A DNA stretch of 64,000 bases from Streptomyces sp. NRRL B-24484 (GTDB lineage: Bacteria; Actinomycetota; Actinomycetes; Streptomycetales; Streptomycetaceae). The translations under genes and the position numbers were made by a program. The stretch is from assembly GCF_000717715.1 (NCBI RefSeq), contig NZ_JOAI01000019.1, positions 1 through 64,000 of the forward strand. The letters run 5' to 3'. Below, piece after piece: positions 55,280 to 63,973 of the stretch. Positions within the stretch are counted from its first letter, which is position 1; the number at the start of each line of letters is the position of its first letter. Under the pieces are notes generated by a model. The model had not been told where the DNA came from. It did not search any database and saw nothing but the letters and a program-made list of their open reading frames with translations.

Positions 55280-56865
55280 CGACCGTCCGCCCGACCCGCC
55301 GCCGGAGCACCGCCCGACGGCTCCGAACCACCCTGGCCTCAGCCACGGCCGGTGTCGTCCTCCTCGGCCTCGCCGCGCTGCCCGCCCGGGCCGCGGACGG
55401 TGCACAGGAGCCGCTCGGCACCACCGCCCGGACGGCGGGCCACGCCCGCTTCACCCCGGGCCCCTGCCCGCGGACGGCGGACCCGACCCCGGCCCTGGAG
55501 ACGGCACGCTGCGGAACGCTCACCGTGCCCGAGAACCGCGCCCGGCCCACCGGCCGGAGGATCACCCTCGCGGTCGCGATCGTGCCCGCCGCGCACCGAC
55601 GGGCACCCGACCCGATCGTGTGGCTGGCCGGCGGTCCCGGCGACGACGCGAACTCCGAGATCCAGCTGGCGCTCAACGGCGGACTGAACCGGGACCGGGA
55701 CGTCGTCTTCATGTCCCAGCGCGGCACCTACTCGGCCGACCCGGCGCTCACCTGCCCGAACATCGACCGGTTCAACGCGGACGCCCTCGGACTCGTCCAC
55801 GGCGCGCCGTCCACCGGGCGCCTGCACGTCGCGGCGACGCGGGCCTGCCGCGACCGGCTGGAGGGCCTCGGCGCCGACCTGAGCGCCTACAACAGCACCG
55901 AGAGCGCCGCCGACTACGCGGACCTGCGCGTCGCCCTGGGCATCCGGCAGTGGAACGTGTTCGGCATCTCCTACGGCACCGACCTGGCGCTCCTCTACCT
56001 GCGCGAGCACCCGCAGGGCATCCGGTCGGTCGGCATCGACGGCGTGCTGCCGCCGTCCCTCGCCAGCGGAGCCGTGACCTGGAAGGCCGCACGCGAGGGC
56101 TTCGACGGCATCTTCGACGCCTGCGCGCAGCAGACCGCCTGCAACGCCCGCTACCCGCACCTGAAGGCCACCTTCGAGCGCCTCGTCCGCGAGCTGGAAG
56201 CCCGGCCGGTCACCACCGACGTCACGCTCCCGGACCACCCGGATCCGGTGAAGGTCGTGCTGGACGGCGGCACCCTGGTGAACTGGCTGACCTTCGCCAG
56301 CCACCTGGCGGCCGGAGTGCCCCGCTCCATCGACGAGCTGGCCCACGGCGATCCGCAGCGGATCGCCGAGCAGCTGGCCGGCGGCAGGCTCAGCCCGCAG
56401 GCCATGGGCAGGCTCTCGCACGGGCTCGCCTACGGCGTCTTCTGCAGCGAGTGGACCCCGTTCGAGAGCGAGGCCGACGTGATCCGGGCCGGGCGGCGCG
56501 CGTTCCCGTCCTTCCCCGAGTCGGTGCTCGCCAACGCACCGGGGCTCGCCTGGCTGCACGCGGACTGCCGGGCCTGGGACGTTCCCGCGGCCCCGCGCTC
56601 CGTCCGGGACGTGACGCGCAGTGACATCCCCACCCTCGTCCTGTCGGGCGGCTTCGACTCCCAGACCGCACCCAGCAGCGGGCCGTACGCCGCCCGCACC
56701 CTGAGCCGGTCCACCGAGGTCACCGTCCCCTACGTCGCACACGTGGTCTTCGCCGACTCGCCCTGCGCCCAGTCGATCACCACTTCCTTCTTCGACACCC
56801 CGACCGCACCCGACACCCGGTGCCTCGCGGGTCTCCGGCCACCGGAGTTCGAGATCGCGGCCTGA
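55276..56865 (+). CDS. Secreted alpha/beta-hydrolase peptidase, second copy
   Basis: Paralogue of its upstream neighbour, 529 residues, with a signal peptide (TLASATAGVVLLGLAALPAR to AA). It keeps CGTLTVPENRARPTGRRITL, LAGGPGDDANS, GISYGTDLALLYL (Ser232), SGGFDSQTA and a histidine in PYVAHVVF where the usual G-H is A-H. ATG 55276 overlaps the upstream stop (ATGA). The two genes arose by tandem duplication and may cleave different substrates. A strong terminator follows 15 bases after the stop. Confidence 0.85.
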   Translation: MTTVRPTRRRSTARRLRTTLASATAGVVLLGLAALPARAADGAQEPLGTTARTAGHARFTPGPCPRTADPTPALETARCGTLTVPENRARPTGRRITLAVAIVPAAHRRAPDPIVWLAGGPGDDANSEIQLALNGGLNRDRDVVFMSQRGTYSADPALTCPNIDRFNADALGLVHGAPSTGRLHVAATRACRDRLEGLGADLSAYNSTESAADYADLRVALGIRQWNVFGISYGTDLALLYLREHPQGIRSVGIDGVLPPSLASGAVTWKAAREGFDGIFDACAQQTACNARYPHLKATFERLVRELEARPVTTDVTLPDHPDPVKVVLDGGTLVNWLTFASHLAAGVPRSIDELAHGDPQRIAEQLAGGRLSPQAMGRLSHGLAYGVFCSEWTPFESEADVIRAGRRAFPSFPESVLANAPGLAWLHADCRAWDVPAAPRSVRDVTRSDIPTLVLSGGFDSQTAPSSGPYAARTLSRSTEVTVPYVAHVVFADSPCAQSITTSFFDTPTAPDTRCLAGLRPPEFEIAA

Positions 56866-56879
56866 ACGCGGCCGTTCAC

Positions 56880-56922
56880 GGGGCACGCACCGGCGGCCGC
56901 CGGCGCCGCCGGTGCGTGCCCC
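56880..56922. terminator. Terminator, 18-bp perfect stem
   Basis: Arms 56880-56897 and 56905-56922 pair exactly with a seven-base loop. It terminates the peptidase operon. Confidence 0.8.
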
Positions 56923-57179
56923 GGCGCATGCGTTCCTCACTGCCCTCGCCTCCTTCGGCGCGTCGGCGGGGCGGAGTCCCCCGGCCGGGAGCGCCCGGGG
57001 GGTGATCTCCTGCCGGCGTCCGTGTCCGAGGCGATGAACCGTGCAGGCCGGGGTGGGGGGAGCGGCGTAGGCTGGTGGCAGTGTTCGGGGCTCGTCGATC
57101 CCGGCCGCCATGCCGGCCTCGTCCCGTGCACGCAGGTACCGGCGACGGGCGCGGCGCTGGGGCAGGACTCGGTGACGCC

Positions 57180-57614
57180 ATGACTGCCCGGAACCACCCG
57201 ACCGTCCCGGCTGCCGCCGACGGCCGCGGGCTGACCGTCGCGGACGCGATGGAGCCCTGCGGGCCGCGCATCGCCGTGGACGCCGGGATCGAACAGGCCG
57301 AACGCCTCCTCGCCGACACCGGCGCCGCCTGCCTGCTGGTGTGCACGGACGACGACCGCTGCCAGGGACTGGTCACCCCCGCTTCGCTCGCCCCGTTCCT
57401 CGCCTGCACCTGGTACAGCGCCCGTTCCCTGGTCCAGGACGCGATGCGCCGGTGCGACCCGCTCGCCTGGCCGACCCTGGCCCTGCCCCGCGCCGCGGTC
57501 GCCATGCACGTCAGACACCTCGACCCGTGGCCCGTCGTCGATGAGGACGGACGCCTCCTCGGCGTCCTCACCGGTGCCCGAGTCACCGCCGCTCTGGCCG
57601 CCCCGGGCCCCTGA
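57180..57614 (+). CDS. CBS-domain protein
   Basis: A 144-residue protein made of two CBS motifs, a nucleotide-sensing pair: LTVADAMEPCGPRIAVDAGI through GLVTPASLAPFLACTWY, then SLVQDAMRRCDPLAWPTLAL through VVDEDGRLLGVLTGARVTAA. Such stand-alone proteins bind adenosyl ligands and modulate partners. ATG 57180 is the first good start; GTG 57075 in the same frame lies behind a TAGGCT -10-like element. No fused effector domain is present. The upstream 56923-57179 has no gene. Confidence 0.75.
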   Translation: MTARNHPTVPAAADGRGLTVADAMEPCGPRIAVDAGIEQAERLLADTGAACLLVCTDDDRCQGLVTPASLAPFLACTWYSARSLVQDAMRRCDPLAWPTLALPRAAVAMHVRHLDPWPVVDEDGRLLGVLTGARVTAALAAPGP

Positions 57615-57795
57615 TCGGATGCCCATCGACCCCGAGGTCGACAGGCACGGCCGTCCCGTACCGGTCGGCGAACGCCCGGTAGTCCGCGGGCAGCCGGAAG
57701 CCGATGGCCTCGGGCCCGAGTTCCCACGGGACCACTCCCGCTGCTGGGCCCCGGCGGCCTGCATCCGAGCTGTGCGGGAGACTCCACTGCTGCAT
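57583..57795 (-). CDS. SMI1/KNR4 (SUKH)-like fragment
   Basis: A 70-residue frame from ATG 57795 with VPWELGPEAIGFRLPADYRA and FADRYGTAVPVDLGVDGHPI, the first part of the SUKH fold used by many immunity proteins. The remainder of the usual 130-180 residues is missing; the frame stops inside the convergent CBS gene, overlapping it by 32 nt. It is most likely a truncated gene. Confidence 0.4.
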   Translation of the reverse strand: MQQWSLPHSSDAGRRGPAAGVVPWELGPEAIGFRLPADYRAFADRYGTAVPVDLGVDGHPIRGPGRPERR

Positions 57796-57857
57796 CGACC
57801 CGACCGACACAGGGGACTCGAACCCGCCGCCACCAGGCTCGATCGGGCAACGACCGT

Positions 57858-59264
57858 TCAGATCCGCACGGTCGAGGAGAGGTTGGAGTCCGGGGCCAGC
57901 ACGGGTGCCGGGCCGTCCGTCCGGGTGTCGTCGTCGGATCCGTCCGAGTGGGTGAGGCGGCTGTCGTCGGTGCCCAGCCGCAGGGCCGCCCGTACCGCCT
58001 TCGGGCGGTCGTAGCCCAGGTAGCCGGTGGCGGCGGCGAGTTCGTTCTGCAGGGTCTTGGCGTCCTTCGCGTCCCCGGCCGCGGTGAGGTGCGGCTGGGC
58101 CTTGCGCAGCTCGTCGACCAACTGCTGGACCGGCCGGGAGGCGGCACCGCCCCAGGTGTGGGCGGTCAGCTCGCCGATCTCCTGGCGCACTCCGCCGGCG
58201 AGGGTGCCGGCCCAGGCCCGGAAGGCGGCCGGGTCGTCGGCGGGTTCGGTCTGCGGCGCCAGCGCGAAGGCCTGGTCCACCCGGTGCTCGGCGCCGAGGT
58301 AGGCCATCTGGTCGGCGTCGAACCGCGCGAGGTCCTGCTGGAGCGACCCGGTCAGACGATCGGTGCTGTCGGTGAGGAAGCAGGTCGAGCGGCGGCCGGT
58401 GCCCTGCTGCGACCAGGCGTGCTCGTCGGGGTAGAAGAAGTGCACCCGGACGGCGACCGGGAGCTTCCAGTTGTCGGGGGCGAAGCCGAGCAGGGCGTCG
58501 TTGCAGCCCTTCGTCGCGTCGGCGATCACCGCGGCCTTGCCCGGGTAGGACTTCTCGTCGGAGGGTGCGGTGGCGAATACCTCGCCGTAGTGCGGCGCGG
58601 CACAGTCCACCGGACGGACGTCCGTGACGCTGTCGGTGCCCGCGCCCGCGGGCTTGACGAAGCACTGCCCCGCGACGAGTTCGAAGACGTTCCAGGTGTC
58701 GGAGTGGGGGCTGGCCGGGGCGGAGCCGGAGCCGGTGACGGAACCCGTGTCCGACTCCGGCAGGTCGGCGTCCGAGGCCATCAGCGCGATGACCGTCACC
58801 ACCGCCACGACGACCGCCCAGACGCCGCCCAGCGCGATGCCGGCGATCGCCAGCCCGCGTCCGCGCTCGTTGCGCCGCCGCACCTCGCGCAGCGCGGCGA
58901 TGCCGAAGGCGACCGCACCGATCCACAGCAGGCAGGCGCCGCCGAGGATGCCCAGGACGAAGGAGGTGACGGCGAAGCCGTTCCAGCGCGTCGGCGGACC
59001 GGGCGGCGGCTGCCAGCCGAGCGGGCCGTACGCCGCGTACGGCGGGGTGGTGCCCCAGCCCTGGGCGCCGTAGGACGCGAAGCCGCCGGGCGGCACCGCA
59101 CCTGGCTGCGGGTACGGCGCGGGCTGCGGGTACGGCCCTGGCGCGCCCCACGGGTTGCCGGCCGGCGGCGGCGTGTCTCCGGACGGCGGGGCGAAGGCAC
59201 GAGCGAAGGCGTCGTTCCCGGCGGCTGAGCCGCCCGGCGGGGGAACGTCCTGGTCGGACGGCAT
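57858..59264 (-). CDS. DUF4190 and septum-formation-like membrane protein
   Basis: A 468-residue protein. A Pro/Gly/Tyr-rich cytoplasmic head (QPAPYPQPG, WGTTPPYAAYGPLG) precedes two membrane helices (FAVTSFVLGILGGACLLWIG and GLAIAGIALGGVWAVVVAVV), the DUF4190 pattern. An extracellular domain follows with QCFVKPAG, VDCAAPHYGEVFAT and KGCNDALLGF, resembling the septum formation domain. A C-terminal helical stretch with VRQEIGELTAHTW ends it. ATG 59264 has GGGAG eight bases upstream. A role in cell-envelope processes is inferred. Confidence 0.8.
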   Translation of the reverse strand: MPSDQDVPPPGGSAAGNDAFARAFAPPSGDTPPPAGNPWGAPGPYPQPAPYPQPGAVPPGGFASYGAQGWGTTPPYAAYGPLGWQPPPGPPTRWNGFAVTSFVLGILGGACLLWIGAVAFGIAALREVRRRNERGRGLAIAGIALGGVWAVVVAVVTVIALMASDADLPESDTGSVTGSGSAPASPHSDTWNVFELVAGQCFVKPAGAGTDSVTDVRPVDCAAPHYGEVFATAPSDEKSYPGKAAVIADATKGCNDALLGFAPDNWKLPVAVRVHFFYPDEHAWSQQGTGRRSTCFLTDSTDRLTGSLQQDLARFDADQMAYLGAEHRVDQAFALAPQTEPADDPAAFRAWAGTLAGGVRQEIGELTAHTWGGAASRPVQQLVDELRKAQPHLTAAGDAKDAKTLQNELAAATGYLGYDRPKAVRAALRLGTDDSRLTHSDGSDDDTRTDGPAPVLAPDSNLSSTVRI

Positions 59265-59540
59265 GAGGTGAGCTCCCTGGGCGTGGTGCGCGCCGGACGG
59301 AATCGTTCGACGGCGGCGCGAATATAGCGGATCACTCGGACGTCCGTCCGGCTGGCCTCGCCCGGGTCGACCGCCCCGGGCCGACACCTTCGACCGGCCG
59401 ACCGCTGACGCTCACCGCGCCGACCTGCCGCTCACCGCCACCTCCGGGCGCCGACCCTGCATCGACCGGCACCACCCGTCGATCCGGCCGTCAGCCGGCC
59501 GGGTACCCGTCGCAGGGCAGCACCGGGGCCGGCGCGGACC

Positions 59541-60176
59541 TCACCCCTCACTCCGGGCATCGTCCCCGGGCGCGCTCATGTCGCCGGTGGCGGGGATGCC
59601 GTCGGCGAGGCCGTAGCGCAGGAAGACGGCGCCGCGCGGCCCGGCGACGGGGGGTGCGAGGAGGGTGACGTTGGTGGGGACCGCGCCGGTGTCGAAGACC
59701 TTCTTCCCGACGCCGAGGACGATCGGGTGGACCCACAGGTCGAGGCGGTCGAAGAGCTTCTCGCGCAGCAGGGTCTGCACGAGATCGAGGCTGCCGACGA
59801 CCTTCACGTGCTCGTGCCGGTCGCGGACCTCGCGAACCGCGGCGGGCAGGTCCGGTCCGAGCTGCACCGAGCCCGCCCAGGGCAGATCGGGCTTGCCGCG
59901 GGAGGCCACGTACTTCGGGATGCGGTTGAACAGGTCGGCGAAGGGATTGTCGCCGGCCTTCGGCCAGTAGGCGGCGAAGATGTCGTACGTGCGCCGGCCG
60001 AGCAGGAGGGCGTCGGCGCCCTCGTACGCGGCGTCGACCTGCGCCCCGCCGACCTCGTCCATCAGGGGAACCTGCCAGCCGCCGAACGGGAAGCCCTCCG
60101 GGTCTTCGTCGGGACCGCCGGGCGCCTGCCCGACGAGGTCGAGGGTGGTGAACAGCTCGATGTGGATGAGGCCCAT
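59541..60176 (-). CDS. Dihydrofolate reductase family (RibD C-terminal-like) protein
   Basis: A 211-residue NADPH-dependent reductase of the DHFR/RibD-C superfamily. It begins MGLIHIELFTTLDLVGQAPG and continues with YEGADALLLGRRTYDIFAAY, KYVASRGK and DLWVHPIVLGVGKKVF. These standalone actinomycete proteins have no proven substrate. ATG 60176 has GGGAG six bases upstream. It lies 276 bp from the next gene downstream on the same strand, with nothing else in between, and is divergent from the GNAT gene. Confidence 0.85.
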   Translation of the reverse strand: MGLIHIELFTTLDLVGQAPGGPDEDPEGFPFGGWQVPLMDEVGGAQVDAAYEGADALLLGRRTYDIFAAYWPKAGDNPFADLFNRIPKYVASRGKPDLPWAGSVQLGPDLPAAVREVRDRHEHVKVVGSLDLVQTLLREKLFDRLDLWVHPIVLGVGKKVFDTGAVPTNVTLLAPPVAGPRGAVFLRYGLADGIPATGDMSAPGDDARSEG

Positions 60177-60374
60177 GTCGTGCTCCCGATGAGTCGGTTG
60201 TCCTGGCGCGAATCCGCCCGCCGTCGACGGGCCGTCAGATCCGTCCGTGGCCATGCTCGCCCATCGGCGGGGCCCCGGAGGAGGAACGACGCGACCGCCG
60301 CCCGTCCGTGTCGCTCACGTCTCCGCCACCGTCCCCGTGGCGCGCCGGGCGGGCGATCTTGAATAATCCGGGCC

Positions 60375-60956
60375 GTGCCCACTCTCGTCCCACCCACCGT
60401 TCCGGTCGGCTTCCTCGCGGCGCAGCCCCACCCCACGGTGGAGGCCGAGGGCGGTGTGCTCCTCCGGCCGTGGGTCCCCGGCGACGCCCCGGCGGTGATG
60501 GCCGCCTATCAGGATGCGGAGATCGAGCGCTGGCACGTGCGCCGAGCGGACTCCGTCGCCGAGGCGGAGGAGTGGATCGCGGGGTGGCGCGACGGCTGGG
60601 CCGCGGAGGCGGAGGTGAGCTGGGCCGTGGTCGACCCCGCGCACGACGTCCTGCTGGGCCGCGCCGCCCTCAAGGCGCTGAACCTGGCGGACGGCACGGC
60701 GCAGGTCGCCTACTGGACCGTGCCGGCCGCCCGGGGGCACGGCGTCGCTCCACGCGCCGTCGAAGCCATGGCGTCCTGGGCGTTCGACGCGGTCGGCTTC
60801 CAGCGTCTCGACCTCGAACACGCGGTGGGCAACGCGGCCTCCTGCCGGGTCGCCGACAAGTCCGGCTTCCCGCTGGAGGGCGTCCGCCGCAGCGCCTGGC
60901 TCCAGGCGGACGGACGGCACGACGCGCACGTGCACGCCCGCCTTCGCTCGAACTGA
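60375..60956 (+). CDS. GNAT-family N-acetyltransferase
   Basis: A 193-residue acetyl-CoA-dependent acetyltransferase, RimJ/RimL-like. It shows VLLRPWVPGDAPAVMAAYQD, AQVAYWTVPAARGHGVAPRA (the acetyl-CoA loop) and VGFQRLDLEHAVGNAASCRV. GTG 60375 has no ribosome site; GAATAAT, a -10-like element, ends seven bases upstream, so the message may be leaderless. It is followed 18 bp later by the nitrilase-like gene, probably as one operon. Confidence 0.85.
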   Translation: MPTLVPPTVPVGFLAAQPHPTVEAEGGVLLRPWVPGDAPAVMAAYQDAEIERWHVRRADSVAEAEEWIAGWRDGWAAEAEVSWAVVDPAHDVLLGRAALKALNLADGTAQVAYWTVPAARGHGVAPRAVEAMASWAFDAVGFQRLDLEHAVGNAASCRVADKSGFPLEGVRRSAWLQADGRHDAHVHARLRSN

Positions 60957-60974
60957 CCCCACAGGAGGAACCCG

Positions 60975-61691
60975 GTGCGGAACCCGCTGGCAGTCGCCGT
61001 CGTGCAGCCCGTCTGGGCAGGACCCGACGTCCTCGCCAACGCCGAGCGACACGCGCACGCGATCGAGAAGGCCGAGGCACGGGTCCTGGTCTTCCCCGAG
61101 CTCTCGCTCACGGGGTACGACCTGGACGCGCAGCCGCTCGCAGTCGACGACCGGCGCCTGCGGCCGATCACGGAGGCCTGCCGATCGACCGGCGCGGTGG
61201 CGTTGGTCGGTGCACCGGTACGGGACGCGGACGGCCGGGAGTACATCGCCACCCTGGCCGTGACCGGTGAGGGCACGACGGTGGCCTACCGGAAGACGTA
61301 CCTGCACGGGCCCGAGTCCGACCGCTTCACCCCCGGCGAGGAACCGGTGGTGCTCACCGTCGACGGATGGCGACTGGGGCTGGCCGTCCGCTACGACGCG
61401 GCGGTGCCCCAGCACGCCGCGGACACGGCAGCCCTCGGCATCGACGCCTACGTCGCCAGCGCCGTCTACGGCCCCGGGCCCGACTCCCGCGCCCGCCGCG
61501 ACGCCCACATGCGGGAGCGGGCCCTCGCCCACGACATGTGGGTCGTCCTCGCCACGGCCGCGGGCGCCAGCGGCTCCTTCGCGGGGACCTCCGGCGGTTC
61601 GGGTGTCTGGGCCCCGGACGGAGCGGTGGTGGCGCAGGCCGACCCGGAGGCAGGCCGGACGGTGGCATGCACGATCCCGACCCCGGCCTGA
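60975..61691 (+). CDS. Nitrilase/carbon-nitrogen hydrolase-family protein lacking the catalytic cysteine
   Basis: A 238-residue member of the C-N hydrolase superfamily, which normally uses Glu-Lys-Cys to hydrolyse amides or nitriles. Glu42 (FPELSLTGY) and Lys107 (YRKTYLHG) are present. Where CYD or CRD should be, the sequence reads LGLAVRYDAAVP with Arg139 (CGC) in place of Cys; a single base change from TGC would do this. The rest of the fold is complete, so the protein may be a pseudoenzyme. GTG 60975 has AGGAGGAA six bases upstream. Confidence 0.8.
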   Translation: MRNPLAVAVVQPVWAGPDVLANAERHAHAIEKAEARVLVFPELSLTGYDLDAQPLAVDDRRLRPITEACRSTGAVALVGAPVRDADGREYIATLAVTGEGTTVAYRKTYLHGPESDRFTPGEEPVVLTVDGWRLGLAVRYDAAVPQHAADTAALGIDAYVASAVYGPGPDSRARRDAHMRERALAHDMWVVLATAAGASGSFAGTSGGSGVWAPDGAVVAQADPEAGRTVACTIPTPA

Positions 61692-61723
61692 ACGGGAACC
61701 GGGTCCGTTCACCCGAACGGCCG

Positions 61724-61925
61724 TCAGGGGGTGAAGACCACCTTCACCGCGCCGTCCTGCTTCTCCTGGAACATCCGGTAGGCGTCCGGCGCGGCGCTCA
61801 GCGGCAGCCGGTGGGTGGCGAAGGTGTCACCCCGAGCGGGTCGTCCTCGGTGAGCAGCGGCAGCAGCTCGGGCACCCAGTGCAGCACGTTCGCCTGTCCC
61901 GTCCGCAGCCGGATCTGCTTGTGCC
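61724..61925 (-). pseudogene. Zinc-dependent (FdhA-like) alcohol dehydrogenase C-terminal remnant
   Basis: One frame reads KQIRLRTGQANVLHWVPELL and PLLTEDDPLGV. After a one-base shift near 61830 another reads TFATHRLPLSAAPDAYRMFQ and ends GAVKVVFTP. This is the end of a formaldehyde-dehydrogenase-like zinc alcohol dehydrogenase. The catalytic and NAD-binding parts are gone. It is joined directly to the transketolase remnant. Confidence 0.6.
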
Positions 61926-63181
61926 TCCGGGTGGTGGTCCTCCACCACGACCAGCCGTCCGGTCTCGTCGGCGGCCGCGGCCAGTGCCTCGCCGTCCACC
62001 GGTTTCACGGAGTACAGGTCGAGGACGCGGGCGGCGACGCCCTCCTCGGCGAGCAGGTCGGCGGCGGCCAGGCACTCGTGGACGGTCACGCCCGTCCCGG
62101 CCAGGGCGACGGTGTCCCCGGCACTGCTGCGGAGCGTCTTGGACCCGCCGACCGGGAAGGCCTCCTCGGGCCCGTAGAGCACCGGGTAGGCGCCGCGGGT
62201 GGCCCGCAGGTGGGAGATGCCGTCGAGGTCGGCCGCGGCGGAGGTGAGCGCCGCGGCGGAGGTGGCGTCGCTCGGGCTGAGCACCGTGGAGCCGTGCACG
62301 GACCGCATCATCGCGAGGTCCTCCAGGCCCATCTGGGACGGCCCGTCCGCGCCGATCTCCACACCGCAGTGGGCGCCGCACAGCGTCATCGTGACCTGCG
62401 AGATCGCGGCCATCCGGACGAAGTCGTGGGTCCGGGTGAGGAAGGCGGCGAAGGTGGCCGCGTACGGGTGGCGGCCGCGCACGGCCATGCCGACGGCGGT
62501 GGCGATCATCTGCTGCTCGGCGATGAAGTTCTGGAAGAACCGCTCCGGGTACGCCTCCGCGAAGTCCTCGGTGTGCGTGGAGTTGCCGACCTCGGCGTCC
62601 AGCACGACCGTCTCCGGCCGGGCACCCAGGGCGACCAGCGTCCTGCCGAAGGCGGAGCGGGTGGCGACCTCCTCGCCGCGCTCGAAGCGCGGCAGCTCCA
62701 CCGCGCCGCCCGCGCCCGGGGACCTGCGGCGCGGCGCGTCGGGCGGCCGCGGACCGCGCACGGTCAGCTGCCGGACGCCGCCGAGTTCGTCGACGGCCCG
62801 GGCGGCCAGGTCCTCGGGCAGCGGCTTGCCGTGCCAGCCCTCGGCGTCCGCGACCGCGGACACGCCCCGGCCCTTGACCGTCCGCGCGACCACGACGGTC
62901 GGGGCCCGGCCGTCCGCCGCGGTGGCCAGCGCCCGGTCGACGGCCTCCAGGTCGTGGCCGTCCACGGTGATCGCGCGGCAGCCGAAGGCCTCCGCCCGGC
63001 GGGCGTACGTCTCGGTGTCCCAACCGAGCTCGGTGGGTCCGCACTGGCCGAGCCGGTTGACGTCCACCACGGCGGTGCTGGCCCGTACCGAGTCGACCCG
63101 CAGTTGCTGGGCGAGTTCGGCGACCTGCCGCAGGTCGGTGCCGGGTTCGACCGGGGCGGTGAGGGTGCGGTCGGCGGTCGT
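61926..63181 (-). pseudogene. Transketolase with internal deletion and lost start codon
   Basis: Thiamine-diphosphate enzyme of the pentose-phosphate pathway, now broken. GGAAGGAG is followed six bases later by ACG (63181-63179) where ATG is expected, before ACC GCC GAC. The frame then reads ELAQQLRVDSVRASTA and jumps to VVDVNRLGQCGPTELGWDTE, omitting the roughly 150 residues with the GHASPL and GDSE cofactor motifs. The second half is well kept (FFQNFIAEQQMIATAVGMAV, VLSPSDATSAAAL). It ends at VVEDHHPE, fused to the dehydrogenase remnant, so the last 80 residues are missing too. The frame is still open over 480 codons. Confidence 0.7.
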
Positions 63182-63311
63182 GGCGCTCTCCTTCCGTTCT
63201 TCCCGCGCCTGCCCGCCGAAGAGCTCCGGAATCGCCCCTTCCGCCGCCGCGTGGCCGGGCCCGGAACGGGAAGCCGCCGGGACAGGAACGAGCGGCCGCA
63301 AGGAGCCCCTG

Positions 63312-63689
63312 ATGAACAGCCGGAAGCACACCCCGGACGGCGACCGCAGGCCCGGGGAACGGCACGACTTCCCGCACGGACCGGGCCGCACCTCGCCGCA
63401 GTGGTGGCAGCAGGGCCCCGTGCGGCGCGGCACCGAGCCGGTCACGGCCCGCACCGACCTGGAGCTGAGGCGCCTGCTCTCGCGGGTCTTCCTCGGCTTC
63501 TTCGTGGTCGGCACGGTCGCCTTCGCCGTCCTCGCCGGGACGGCGGGCACCGGGGCCGCGCCGAACCGCGCGACCTTCGCCGTCTTCGCGCTGCTCTGCC
63601 TGGCCTTCGCCGGCATCGCCGCGCTGGACCTCATGGTGATCCGCCGCCGGATGGCCGCGGGACAGGGCCGGGACCGGACCGAGCGGTGA
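63312..63689 (+). CDS. DUF6343-like membrane protein
   Basis: A 125-residue protein with a polar N-terminus and the block RRGTEPVTARTDLELRRLLS, which I associate with DUF6343. Two membrane helices follow (FLGFFVVGTVAFAVLAG and FAVFALLCLAFAGIAALDLM). The C-terminus is Arg-rich and cytoplasmic. ATG 63312 has AGGAG six bases upstream. It is divergent from the transketolase remnant. Confidence 0.75.
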   Translation: MNSRKHTPDGDRRPGERHDFPHGPGRTSPQWWQQGPVRRGTEPVTARTDLELRRLLSRVFLGFFVVGTVAFAVLAGTAGTGAAPNRATFAVFALLCLAFAGIAALDLMVIRRRMAAGQGRDRTER

Positions 63690-63803
63690 GCCCGACGGCG
63701 TCGGGCACCCCGCCCGGGTCGGCGGGGCAGGGCAGTTGGAGGCGTGGGATCGCCCCGTCCGGGCAGACGCCCGGCAGGCCCCCGAAACGAGGAGGTGAGG
63801 GTG

Positions 63804-63899
63804 ATGGCCAAGATCCGGATCGCCACCAGGCCCGGCCGCGGCCGCCCGCGGCCCCCGATCGACCTGCGGACCCCGTCCGGTCGCCCGCTGCCGTACTGA
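63804..63899 (+). CDS. 31-residue basic peptide
   Basis: ATG 63804 is preceded by GAGGAGG, one of the best ribosome sites in the window, and the frame ends at TGA 63899. The peptide starts MAKIRIATRPGRGRP and ends SGRPLPY. It has four prolines in its middle and a net positive charge. No known family. A hairpin 50 bases downstream could end its transcript. Confidence 0.45.
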   Translation: MAKIRIATRPGRGRPRPPIDLRTPSGRPLPY

Positions 63900-63948
63900 C
63901 CCGGTCACTGACCCGGCGTCGACCGAACGCGAAACCCAAAGAGCCTCA

Positions 63949-63973
63949 GCACCCGGCCGTACCGGCCGGGTGC
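63949..63973. terminator. Terminator hairpin
   Basis: GCACCCGGCC pairs exactly with GGCCGGGTGC around a GTACC loop. A 13-bp direct repeat, GGGTGCAGCTCGT, overlaps and follows it (63968-63980, 63983-63995). Confidence 0.6.

Noticed and set aside
57810..57830. tRNA-like 3' end (GGGTTCGAGTCCC on the minus strand)
   Set aside because: The T-stem does not pair fully and no anticodon or D arm precedes it; at most it is an old attachment-site scar.
61724..63826. Reading the 700-codon frame as a functional transketolase
   Set aside because: It lacks the cofactor-binding core, its likely start is ACG, and its C-terminus belongs to a zinc dehydrogenase.
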